14,757 nucleotides of DNA from Ga0074139 sp046336825. Lineage in GTDB: Bacteria > Bdellovibrionota > Bdellovibrionia > Bdellovibrionales > Bdellovibrionaceae. The DNA lies in contig JBKDFX010000011.1 in assembly GCA_046336825.1 (NCBI GenBank), forward strand, positions 1 to 14,757, written 5' to 3'. The translations under genes and the position numbers were made by a program. The notes below the pieces were generated by a model. That model searched no databases and had not been told where the DNA came from. It saw only the letters and a program-made list of their open reading frames with translations. Shown one piece after another: positions 6,786-13,598 of the stretch (positions within the stretch are counted from its first letter, which is position 1; each line of letters opens with the position of its first letter).

Positions 6786-7685
6786 ATGTCAGATTATTCA
6801 CCCAAGGGACAACTTGAATTAGGTTTGCAACGAGCCCGTGAAATGGATCGCAATTTTCATTTGGGTGGACGTAGTTTTTATTTCTTTGATTTTGATGATA
6901 ACATTGCATTTCTTCCAACTCCTTTAGTCGTCTTTGATAAAAAGACTGGAGCTGAGCATTACCTCACGAGTGGAGAGTGGGCTCTTTATCATACTCAAAT
7001 CGGGATTTCAGGACCTCTCAAAGATTTTGAGATACGATTCGATGATAAATCTGGCTCTTTTCGATACTTTCGAGATCACACAATTGAGGAGCTCATTAAG
7101 CTGGGTCGAAAAAAACAAATATTCATAGATGATATTGAAAAAGTGATGAACGAGCCTGATCTCCATTGGAAGGGGCCATCCTGGCAGTGTTTTTACCACG
7201 CAGCATTTAATCAGCGGCCAGTTTCTTTGATAACAGCGAGGGGGCACGCCCCTGAAACTATACGTCTTGGAATTCAGGCTTTTGTGCAAAAAAAGTTCTT
7301 ACCCTTGGAACCCAACTATCTTAGTTTATTTCCTGTAAGCCATGTAGCGACTAGGCAAACTCTTGGGGATGCGGATCTCCAGTTGTCCACTTCTGTTCTT
7401 AAGCAAAGAGCTATTCGTGCCAGTGTGCAAATGGCAATTGAAACTTATGGATACAGTCCTCATCACCGCTTTGGTATGAGTGAGGATGATCCCAAAAATA
7501 TCCAGATGATTGTCCAGGAATTGACTCGGTTAAAGGGAGATTATCCGGAAATGAGTTTCTTTATGATCGAAACTCATGATGGAAATTTTGTTAAGCACGA
7601 GATTTCAACTGCCGGGTTGAGCTCTCAAAGTGCAGAACATTTTGCCCAGCTGTCATTATTCGAAAAAAGTAATCTTTCACCTTAG
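6786..7685 (+). CDS. HAD-like protein of unknown substrate (DxDDN motif)
   Basis: This is a 299-residue soluble protein that I cannot assign to a named family. It carries recognisable HAD-fold landmarks. The hydrophobic strand F-Y-F-F leads to D35-F-D37-D38-N39-I, matching motif I with N in place of T. S-L-I-T150-A-R-G-H matches motif II. G-M-S-E-D-D-P-K-N at about 230-238 matches motif IV acids. The ~110 residues between motifs I and II are longer than in simple C0 HADs and rich in acidic and aromatic residues, consistent with a C1-type cap. A phosphatase or nucleotidase-like activity is plausible, but the DDN variant also occurs in non-hydrolytic or polynucleotide-directed HADs. It lies 50 bases after topA and 93 before prc on the same strand. 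The ATG at 6786 lacks a strong SD and a stem-loop sits just before it. Confidence 0.75.
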   Translation: MSDYSPKGQLELGLQRAREMDRNFHLGGRSFYFFDFDDNIAFLPTPLVVFDKKTGAEHYLTSGEWALYHTQIGISGPLKDFEIRFDDKSGSFRYFRDHTIEELIKLGRKKQIFIDDIEKVMNEPDLHWKGPSWQCFYHAAFNQRPVSLITARGHAPETIRLGIQAFVQKKFLPLEPNYLSLFPVSHVATRQTLGDADLQLSTSVLKQRAIRASVQMAIETYGYSPHHRFGMSEDDPKNIQMIVQELTRLKGDYPEMSFFMIETHDGNFVKHEISTAGLSSQSAEHFAQLSLFEKSNLSP

Positions 7686-7771
7686 TCCTTTGTCGAGACT
7701 TTACATACTTTCTAAGGTTCGTGACAGAGCTGTTATCAACTGCCAAGATTATGGGATGAGACTCGAAAGGA
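7686..7771 (+). promoter_or_regulatory. prc leader with possible SD-sequestering long-range helix
   Basis: The 93-base gap holds the prc SD, AAAGGA at 7766-7771, 7 bases before the ATG. TCCTTT at 7686-7691 plus CGAG at 7694-7697 is complementary to CTCG (7762-7765) plus AAAGGA, giving 10 pairs with a 2-base bulge. If the transcript begins upstream, this helix would hide the SD. The loop is 64 bases, so the pairing may be fortuitous. Confidence 0.3.
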
Positions 7772-7778
7772 TTCATCC

Positions 7779-9782
7779 ATGATTAGGCCTATTTTTTCTT
7801 TATTGCTTACCACGTCAGTCTTTACCAGTTCTATTTTATTTTCAAATCAAGCCTTGGCTCAGGAAGCTTCGGGACAAATTCAGTTACAATGCCAATTTGT
7901 TTATACGATTGAACAAATGTTTTTAGGAAATCACATCAAGTTTCAGTCTCGTGGAAAAGACATGGAAGTGCGTCTGATTGACCAATATATCAAACGTTTG
8001 GACGGTTCAAAAATTTATTTTACAAAAGCTGATATTGAAAAAGTTAAGAAGCAGATGTCAGGTGCATTTGATAAAATCAAAAATAGAAAATGTGATTTTT
8101 TAAAAGATGTGCATAGCTTGTATCTTTCAAAAGTCCAAGCAAGATCTGAATTTGCTAAAAATCTCTTAAATGCAAAGTACAAGTTAGACGAGACCGCAGA
8201 GTTTACTTTTGATCCTGACAAGAGAGATTATTACAAAACTGATAAAGAGGCTGAAGAATTCGTAAGAAATTACATTCATTTTCAAGTGGCTAATTATTTA
8301 TCAACGGACATGAAACTGGAAGAAGCCAAAAAGAGTGTTTTGAAAAATTATGACCGAGCCGTAAAGAGAGTTGAAGAAACGACTCCTGAGGATTTACTAG
8401 TGCAATATCTTGACAGTTTTGCAAGAGCCCTCGATCCACATTCGAGTTTTCTTTCTAGAGACTTTTTTGAGGAATTCAATATCAACATGAGTCTGTCACT
8501 AGAAGGCATTGGAGCCACACTTTCTCAGCAGGATGGGTTTACAATTATTGATGCCCTAGTTCCAGGAGGAGCCGCCGCTCGCTCGGGAATGGTCCAGACT
8601 CAAGATAAGATATTAGCTGTAGGGCAAGAAAAAGGCCCCATGGAAAATGTAATTGATTTGGATTTGAAAGATGTGGTTAAAAAAATTCGAGGTAAAAAGG
8701 GAACTAAAGTTAAACTTAATATCTTGCGTGCTGAAGGTGAGGGTAAAACCAAGCATGAAGTTACATTGGTACGTGATAAAGTCAGTCTTGAGGATGAGGC
8801 CGCACAGTTGGTTCCATTTGAGAGGGATATCAATGGAAAAAAACGAAAATTCGGAGTTATAAACTTACCCTCATTTTACTCCGATGGTAAAAGAGGAGGC
8901 CGATCCTGTGCTGCCGATGTTAAAAAGCTAGTTAAGCAAGCACAAGATCAAAAACTTGAAGGGCTTGTTCTGGATTTCTCTCAAAATGGTGGGGGAAGTC
9001 TTGAAGATGCAGTCAAGATTGCTGGATTATTTTTTAAAACAGGTAGTGTGGTTAAGCAGGCAGGTCGTAGTGATGGGCGAGAAGAGCAAGTTTACGCTGA
9101 CACTGATGCGCAAATAGATTGGGCAGGTCCTCTCGTTATATTGACTTCTCGAGTTTCTGCAAGTGCATCTGAAATTGTAGCGGGCGCATTGCAAGATTAC
9201 AAACGGGCAGTGGTTGTGGGAGCCGACCATACTTTTGGCAAGGGAAGTATTCAAACTGTAGTTCCTATTCCTTATGATTTAGGTGCTGTCAAAGTAACGA
9301 TTGGTATGTTCTACATCCCTGGTGGAAATAGCACACAACATAGAGGTGTGGATGGTGATGTTACTTTGCCTAACGTATATCTTGATGATTTGGGTGAAAA
9401 GACACTGGATTATTCGTTACCACCAGTGAAACTGCCGGCATTTTTGTCTCCTGAGGCGATGCCTAAAGCGGGTGAAAAAAGTTGGGTGGCTGTGACTCCA
9501 GATGTGATAAAAAAACTTAAAGAATCCTCTGAAAAAAGAGTTGCAAGTGATAGCGAATTTAAAAAGCAAATCAGTGAAGCTAAAAAATCTCAAGAAAAGT
9601 CACGACTCATTAAAGTGGCTGACATTTTAAAAGACAGCAAAGAAAAGAATGAAAAAGAAAAGAAGCAAAAGCTCACTCGCTATAACAAAGAAGAGCGATT
9701 AAAAGAATATGTTAAACGACCTGAAATTGTTGAAGCTGTAGCTGTCCTCGCTGATTTGTCAGAACTGACTAAAGCCAAATAG
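7779..9782 (+). CDS. prc: Tail-specific (C-terminal processing) periplasmic protease, S41 family
   Basis: This 667-residue protein is close in size to E. coli Prc/Tsp (682). It is exported: a basic MIR start and a hydrophobic stretch precede an A-L-A|Q signal-peptidase site after about residue 27. Family members degrade periplasmic proteins with nonpolar C-termini and trim envelope proteins such as peptidoglycan enzymes and lipoproteins. The N-terminal Prc helical domain includes L-D-P-H-S-S-F-L. A PDZ domain spans about 238-322 (L-E-G-I-G-A-T-L; V-P-G-G-A-A-A-R-S-G). The S41 catalytic core contains S-A-S462-A-S-E and T-F-G-K488-G-S, the serine/lysine dyad, spaced one residue wider than in E. 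coli. The lysine-rich C-terminal region fits DUF3340. The start ATG has an AAAGGA SD at 7 bases. It follows the HAD-like gene; a large stem-loop comes right after its stop. Confidence 0.95.
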   Translation: MIRPIFSLLLTTSVFTSSILFSNQALAQEASGQIQLQCQFVYTIEQMFLGNHIKFQSRGKDMEVRLIDQYIKRLDGSKIYFTKADIEKVKKQMSGAFDKIKNRKCDFLKDVHSLYLSKVQARSEFAKNLLNAKYKLDETAEFTFDPDKRDYYKTDKEAEEFVRNYIHFQVANYLSTDMKLEEAKKSVLKNYDRAVKRVEETTPEDLLVQYLDSFARALDPHSSFLSRDFFEEFNINMSLSLEGIGATLSQQDGFTIIDALVPGGAAARSGMVQTQDKILAVGQEKGPMENVIDLDLKDVVKKIRGKKGTKVKLNILRAEGEGKTKHEVTLVRDKVSLEDEAAQLVPFERDINGKKRKFGVINLPSFYSDGKRGGRSCAADVKKLVKQAQDQKLEGLVLDFSQNGGGSLEDAVKIAGLFFKTGSVVKQAGRSDGREEQVYADTDAQIDWAGPLVILTSRVSASASEIVAGALQDYKRAVVVGADHTFGKGSIQTVVPIPYDLGAVKVTIGMFYIPGGNSTQHRGVDGDVTLPNVYLDDLGEKTLDYSLPPVKLPAFLSPEAMPKAGEKSWVAVTPDVIKKLKESSEKRVASDSEFKKQISEAKKSQEKSRLIKVADILKDSKEKNEKEKKQKLTRYNKEERLKEYVKRPEIVEAVAVLADLSELTKAK

Positions 9783-9789
9783 TCGCGCT

Positions 9790-9829
9790 GCGCAATGCAA
9801 AAGCGAACTGACAGCTTTTGCATGTGCGT
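9790..9829 (+). other. Large stem-loop between prc and the E1 operon (possible terminator)
   Basis: ATGCAAAAGC (9795-9804) is perfectly complementary to GCTTTTGCAT (9814-9823) around a 9-base loop. After a bulged G at 9824, GCGCA (9790-9794) extends pairing with TGCGT (9825-9829). The stem starts 8 bases after the prc stop. Only a poor T-containing stretch follows (CTAGTTCTTGT), so it may be a weak terminator, an attenuator or an mRNA 3'-end stabiliser. Confidence 0.5.
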
Positions 9830-9849
9830 GCTAGTTCTTGTCATTCTGT

Positions 9850-10902
9850 ATGACATCAAAAAAAGCGAGTATTTCCAATAAGTCCAATTTGAAACCTACC
9901 ACAGATTCCTTTGGTGGATTGTCTAAAGAGCTTTTGCTCAAGCTGTATCAAGACATGGTTAAATCCAGAGTTCTCGAGGAACGTCTAATTAAAATTTATC
10001 GCGCTGGTGAGTCTTATTTTTGGATCGGTGGGCCCGGCGAAGAGGCATGGGGGGTCAGTCTTGGATTACAAGTCAAAAAAGGCCATGGCTTATCCTACGA
10101 CTTTTTACACTTGCACTACCGATGCACACCTACCCTAGTTGCTATGGGAATGCCGATGATTGATTCAATACGATTGATTATGAATCGAACCACAGATCCT
10201 TCAACAGGGGGACGCAACTTTTCTAATCATTATTGTTTTCCTCAATGGAATGTGGCGCCAGTTACCTCGCCCATCGGGGTTCAATACGGCATTGCTTTAG
10301 GAACAGCCCACGCTCAAAAACGTGCAGGCCAAAAATCAATTACAGTTGTCACGGGTGGAGATGCGGGAACAGCTGAGGGAGATTTTGCTTCTTGTTTGAT
10401 TTGGGCTTCACGAAAAGGCTCTGAACTGCCCATGCTTATTACTGTGCAAAATAATAAGTGGGGAATTTCAACTTCTTTTGAGGGTCAACATGGTGAAGCT
10501 CATATAGCCGATCGTCCAAAGGCTTTTGGCATTCGATCGCGAGTTATTAATGGAAATGATCCCATTGAATGTTATCTAGCAATTCAAGAGGAAATGGAAT
10601 TTATCAGGAAAACAGGAAAACCTTCTTTCATTGAAGCCATGGTTTCTCGACTTTATGGTCACTCCTCTGCTAGTGGAGCGAATCCAGTCTCTACAGAGGA
10701 AGATCCTGTACGATTATTTGAAGAGAGATTACTCAAGGCCGGACATCTTAAAGAAAATCAGGTTAAGACAATTTGGGATGGTTTTGAGCAAGAAGGTGTG
10801 TTGGCTCAAGAGCAAGTGAGGGGCGAACCTCAACCCACAGCTGAAAGTATTTGGGAACATGTTTTTGTAAATAATGAAAATGCAGATTGGAGAAAGTTCT
10901 AA
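9850..10902 (+). CDS. 2-oxoacid dehydrogenase E1 component, alpha subunit (branched-chain type)
   Basis: This 350-residue protein starts at the ATG at 9850; an in-frame TTG at 9838 would add 4 residues. Neither has an SD. It is a thiamine-diphosphate enzyme subunit that, with E1-beta, decarboxylates a 2-oxoacid and passes the acyl group to lipoyl-E2. Visible marks are R-V-L-E-E-R-L-I near the N-terminus, H-Y-R-C-T-P around residue 90, and the ThDP/Mg motif G-G-D171-A-G-T-A-E-G-D with the matching N201-N202-K-W. A histidine-containing loop, Y-G-H-S-S-A-S-G-A-N, corresponds to the BCKDH/PDH phosphorylation-loop region. Branched-chain 2-oxoacid (2-oxoisovalerate) dehydrogenase is the closest style, but pyruvate or another substrate cannot be excluded. 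The stop overlaps the E1-beta start (TAATG). No E2 or E3 gene is in the window. Confidence 0.9.
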   Translation: MTSKKASISNKSNLKPTTDSFGGLSKELLLKLYQDMVKSRVLEERLIKIYRAGESYFWIGGPGEEAWGVSLGLQVKKGHGLSYDFLHLHYRCTPTLVAMGMPMIDSIRLIMNRTTDPSTGGRNFSNHYCFPQWNVAPVTSPIGVQYGIALGTAHAQKRAGQKSITVVTGGDAGTAEGDFASCLIWASRKGSELPMLITVQNNKWGISTSFEGQHGEAHIADRPKAFGIRSRVINGNDPIECYLAIQEEMEFIRKTGKPSFIEAMVSRLYGHSSASGANPVSTEEDPVRLFEERLLKAGHLKENQVKTIWDGFEQEGVLAQEQVRGEPQPTAESIWEHVFVNNENADWRKF

Positions 10903-11957
10903 TGGCGAATATGGCACAAGCGATTCGCATGGCTCTTCATGTCGGCGAAACTCAGCTCGGAGTTAAAGATATTTTTGGTCAAGATGTAGGAGCTCCTCTA
11001 GGCGGAGTTTTTACAGCTACTCAAGGGTTGAAGAATAGTTGGAACACACCCCTTGATGAACGGGGAATAGTTGGAATGGCCATGGGCATTGCCATGGCAG
11101 GTGATCGTTGTGTGGCTGAAATTCAGTTTGTTGATTATATATTTAACACAATTGATCTTCTTAAGATTGCAGGAAACACCAATTGGGTAACCAATGGAAA
11201 CTACTCATTGCCCATGACCGTCATGACTCCTGTTGGTGCGGGTATACGTGGGAGCATTTATCATTCGCATTCATTTGATGCATGGGCAACTCGATTAACA
11301 GGTTGGAAAGTTGTGATGCCATCCACACCCATTGACGCCTACGGGTTGCTTTTGTCTTCAATAATGGATCCTAATCCCGTTTTGTTTCTAAAACCAAAGG
11401 CTTTAATGAGAGTCAAAGGTGAAGATTTAATTCCAGGTGAGCCAATTGATGAAAAAGATCTAAAATCAAGAATTGATGCTCCCATTGGAGATAGAAGTCA
11501 TTGGTCACCCAACTGGCCAGATCTTAAGCCTTATTTTACAGAAATTGGTAAAGCTAAAGTGACTCGACAGGGGCAGGACATTACTCTTGTGAGTTATGGT
11601 CGGCATGTATTGCTATGTCAGGAAGTGGCTGATGAGCTCAATCGTGATGGGTTTTCTATCGAAGTTATAGATTTAAGAACCCTATTTCCTTATGATTGGC
11701 AAACAATCAAAACATCAGTTCAAAAAACAGGTCGTGTTTTATTCGTTAATGAAGATACAGATGTTACAAATTTTGGGGAGCATTTGGCCTATCGTTGTGT
11801 TGAAGAGCTATTCTACACCTTACTTGCACGCCCACGGGTTCTGGCTGGAAAAAATTTACCTGGAATAGGATTGCATCACAACCTTGAGGAAGCTTCGGTG
11901 CCTCAGAAGTCGAATATAAATTCTATGGTTCGAGAGATGCTTTCTGAGGTTCCTTAA
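10902..11957 (+). CDS. 2-oxoacid dehydrogenase E1 component, beta subunit (branched-chain type)
   Basis: This 351-residue partner of the upstream E1-alpha completes the alpha2-beta2 ThDP enzyme. I place the start at the ATG at 10902, which shares its A with the TAA of E1-alpha, because GGAGAAAG at 10889-10896 gives an SD 5 bases away. The in-frame TTG at 10887 falls inside that SD. Landmarks are G-Q-D-V-G, G-G-V-F-T-A-T-Q-G-L, the ThDP-contacting glutamate E53 in L-D-E-R-G-I-V-G, A-E-I-Q-F-V-D, and Y-H121-S-H-S. The transketolase C-terminal domain begins near I-G-K-A-K-V-T-R-Q-G and includes V-I-D-L-R-T-L-F-P and V-N-E-D. Between the two domains is a segment of about 30 residues (G-E-P-I-D-E-K-D ... 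H-W-S-P-N-W-P) that is longer than in Bacillus-type E1-beta. Translational coupling with E1-alpha would keep subunit amounts equal. Confidence 0.92.
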   Translation: MANMAQAIRMALHVGETQLGVKDIFGQDVGAPLGGVFTATQGLKNSWNTPLDERGIVGMAMGIAMAGDRCVAEIQFVDYIFNTIDLLKIAGNTNWVTNGNYSLPMTVMTPVGAGIRGSIYHSHSFDAWATRLTGWKVVMPSTPIDAYGLLLSSIMDPNPVLFLKPKALMRVKGEDLIPGEPIDEKDLKSRIDAPIGDRSHWSPNWPDLKPYFTEIGKAKVTRQGQDITLVSYGRHVLLCQEVADELNRDGFSIEVIDLRTLFPYDWQTIKTSVQKTGRVLFVNEDTDVTNFGEHLAYRCVEELFYTLLARPRVLAGKNLPGIGLHHNLEEASVPQKSNINSMVREMLSEVP

Positions 11958-11958
11958 A

Positions 11959-12804
11959 GTGGTCAAACAATCGAGAAATAATTCAAAAGTCCTACGTCGA
12001 AGAGTGAGTAGAAAAAACAAAAAACCACAATTTGATAAATATGATTTTTATACAAATGCAGTTCAATCTCCTGAAACCGATGTGGATTTCATTCAAAAAG
12101 TTTACAGTGAACTTCGAGGTGGGCGCGCGAAAAGTTTAAGAGAAGATTTTTGTGGTACCTTTTGTTTGAGTACGGAGTGGGTTAAATCTCGAAATGAACA
12201 TCATGCTTGGGCGGTCGACATAGATCCAGAGCCACTTGAATATGGAAAAGAAAAATACTTCTCAAAATTAAATCCAAAAGTTCAAAAAAGACTAAAAATC
12301 CTGGAAGCTAATGTTTTGAGCAGTCAATTACCGACAGCAGATGTGGTGGCAGCACTTAATTTTTCCTATTTTTGTTTTAAAAAAAGGTCAGAATTAAAAA
12401 ATTACTTTCAAAAAGTTTACTCTTCTCTGAGTAAGCACGGCTTGTTTGTCATGGATGTTTTTGGTGGAACACAGTGTACAGATGCAATAGAAGATAAAGA
12501 AAAAATTAAAGACTTTACCTATTTTTGGGATCAGGAAAACTTTGATCCAGTCACCAACGAAGCTTTGTTTCATATTCATTTTAAACCCAAGAGACAAAAA
12601 AAAATACAGAATGTTTTTACTTACGATTGGCGAATGTGGAGCATTCCAGAGTTGAGAGATTTGCTGAATGAGGTCGGATTCAAAAAATGTCATGTCTATT
12701 GGGAAGGAACGAATCGAAAAGGTGAAGGAGATGGTAAGTTTCACCGTACCGAACAAGGAGAGGCTTGCCTCAGTTGGGTTGCCTACGTTGTAGCAGAGAG
12801 ATAA
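11959..12804 (+). CDS. Class I SAM-dependent methyltransferase
   Basis: This is a 281-residue protein with a Rossmann-type methyltransferase core. The start is a GTG at 11959, one base after the E1-beta stop, with GAGG at 11946-11949 inside the end of E1-beta. After a very basic, probably flexible first 22 residues (11 K/R), motif I reads L-R-E-D-F-C-G-T-F-C-L-S (~60-71). The acidic end of strand 2 is V-D-I-D-P-E-P (~86-92), and a strand-4 motif reads A-A-L-N-F-S-Y-F. The central C-G-T is a common variant of the G-x-G SAM loop. The C-terminal part has W/Y-rich strands (Y-D-W-R-M-W-S) as in small-molecule methyltransferases. The substrate is unknown. The operon link to the 2-oxoacid dehydrogenase E1 suggests coordinated expression, not necessarily a shared pathway. 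It is convergent with pyrE after 7 bases. Confidence 0.85.
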   Translation: MVKQSRNNSKVLRRRVSRKNKKPQFDKYDFYTNAVQSPETDVDFIQKVYSELRGGRAKSLREDFCGTFCLSTEWVKSRNEHHAWAVDIDPEPLEYGKEKYFSKLNPKVQKRLKILEANVLSSQLPTADVVAALNFSYFCFKKRSELKNYFQKVYSSLSKHGLFVMDVFGGTQCTDAIEDKEKIKDFTYFWDQENFDPVTNEALFHIHFKPKRQKKIQNVFTYDWRMWSIPELRDLLNEVGFKKCHVYWEGTNRKGEGDGKFHRTEQGEACLSWVAYVVAER

Positions 12805-12811
12805 TTATAAA

Positions 12812-13363
12812 TTATTCTGAGGATCCAAAATTTTTAAGTTCCTTCATCGTATAAAGACTTTGCAATTTGAGAGACTTTTTTTCAAATTCACTGAGGTCTT
12901 CGCCCCTTTGAATGACACAAAGGACATTATCAACTTGAGCTCCTGCTTTTCTCAAGTCATCAGTACTTAGAATAACTTGTCCACCGGTCGTTATGACATC
13001 CTCAATAACCAACAATCGCTTATCAGTGATATTTAAACCTTCAGCTAACTTTTCTGTTCCATAGTCCTTTGCCTTTTTGCGAACAAAAACCACAGGCAGT
13101 CCAGTTTTCAAGGATAAAGCTGTAGCTATGGGAATTCCACCCATTTCAAGGCCAGCTAAAGCATCAATATTTTTTGGTATAAGAGGGGCTAGATGTTCTG
13201 CTACGGCCAACAAGAGCTCAGGTTGTGATTCGAATCTGTATTTGTCAAAATACTCATGAGATATCTGTCCAGAGCGCAATTTGAAATTTCCTTTTAGGTA
13301 ACAAAACTCGTAAATTTTTTTTGCAAGTGTTTCGCGATTCATTTTGGATGGTACAAGGTTCAT
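12812..13363 (-). CDS. pyrE: Orotate phosphoribosyltransferase
   Basis: This 183-residue cytoplasmic enzyme is shorter than the ~210 residues of E. coli and B. subtilis OPRT. It converts orotate and PRPP to OMP in pyrimidine synthesis. The N-terminal F-K-L-R-S-G-Q-I-S-H-E-Y-F-D (~27-40) is the orotate/PRPP-site strand typical of OPRT. G-L-E-M-G-G-I-P follows. The mobile catalytic loop reads R-K-K-A-K-D-Y-G-T-E-K. The PRPP-binding signature V-I-E-D-V-I-T-T-G-G lies at ~119-128. The ATG at 13361-13363 is chosen over the later in-frame ATG (13340-13342) because a strong AGGGGG SD sits 5 bases upstream. There is no free upstream region: the divergent small membrane gene starts about 2 bases away, so the promoter must lie inside that gene. 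It is convergent with the methyltransferase. Confidence 0.93.
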   Translation of the reverse strand: MNLVPSKMNRETLAKKIYEFCYLKGNFKLRSGQISHEYFDKYRFESQPELLLAVAEHLAPLIPKNIDALAGLEMGGIPIATALSLKTGLPVVFVRKKAKDYGTEKLAEGLNITDKRLLVIEDVITTGGQVILSTDDLRKAGAQVDNVLCVIQRGEDLSEFEKKSLKLQSLYTMKELKNFGSSE

Positions 13364-13364
13364 T

Positions 13365-13598
13365 TTGACCCCCTTTAAACTTGGCCCTCAGTATGCACAC
13401 CCTTTTATTTGGGGCCTAGTCATATTGTTGGGAGTTATTATGGGGGCTAAAAAAGAATCTCGAGATTTAGAAATTGTGGGAATTTTCGTATTCTTAGCTC
13501 TTTTAACATTGGCTCTTGTTTCGGGGCTGCGTTGGGTCGTTTTGACCCCAGAGGCTGAAGTAGCACCGGCAACCCAATCTGCGAAGATTAAACCTTAG
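13365..13598 (+). CDS. Small two-helix membrane protein of unknown function
   Basis: I do not recognise a family. From the TTG at 13365 the protein has 77 residues. AAGG at 13355-13358 lies 6 bases upstream, inside the start of pyrE on the other strand. A TTG at 13344 would give 84 residues but has no SD. Two hydrophobic segments are clear: about residues 12-27 (P-F-I-W-G-L-V-I-L-L-G-V-I-M-G) and about 36-61 (I-V-G-I-F-V-F-L-A-L-L-T-L-A-L-V). They are joined by a charged loop, K-K-E-S-R-D. The tail is A/P/E-rich and polar. This shape fits a small inner-membrane protein. The gene is wedged head-to-head with pyrE and tail-to-tail with the CNNM gene (stop codons overlap by 3 bases). Clean hydrophobic periodicity and the full use of the gap argue that it is real, but the start is uncertain. 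Confidence 0.6.
   Translation: MTPFKLGPQYAHPFIWGLVILLGVIMGAKKESRDLEIVGIFVFLALLTLALVSGLRWVVLTPEAEVAPATQSAKIKP
13369..13374 (-). promoter_or_regulatory. pyrE ribosome binding site
   Basis: On the minus strand, AGGGGG is followed by a 5-base spacer and the ATG at 13363. It decides the upstream pyrE start and overlaps codons 2-4 of the divergent small membrane gene. Confidence 0.6.

Noticed and set aside
7690..7718. TTGTCG - 17 bases - TAAGGT as a prc promoter
   Set aside because: Spacing is right, but the hexamers match the consensus at only 4 and 3 positions, too weak to annotate.
9838..9849. TTG start for E1-alpha adding four residues
   Set aside because: No SD and no gain in family similarity. 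The ATG at 9850 is the simpler start.
10887..10901. TTG start for E1-beta
   Set aside because: It falls inside the SD that serves the ATG at 10902, which also forms a classic TAATG coupling.
12801..12815. AT-only inverted repeat (ATAATT-ATA-AATTAT) between the methyltransferase and pyrE
   Set aside because: Six A-T pairs with a 3-base loop are too weak for a terminator and expected by chance in AT-rich DNA.
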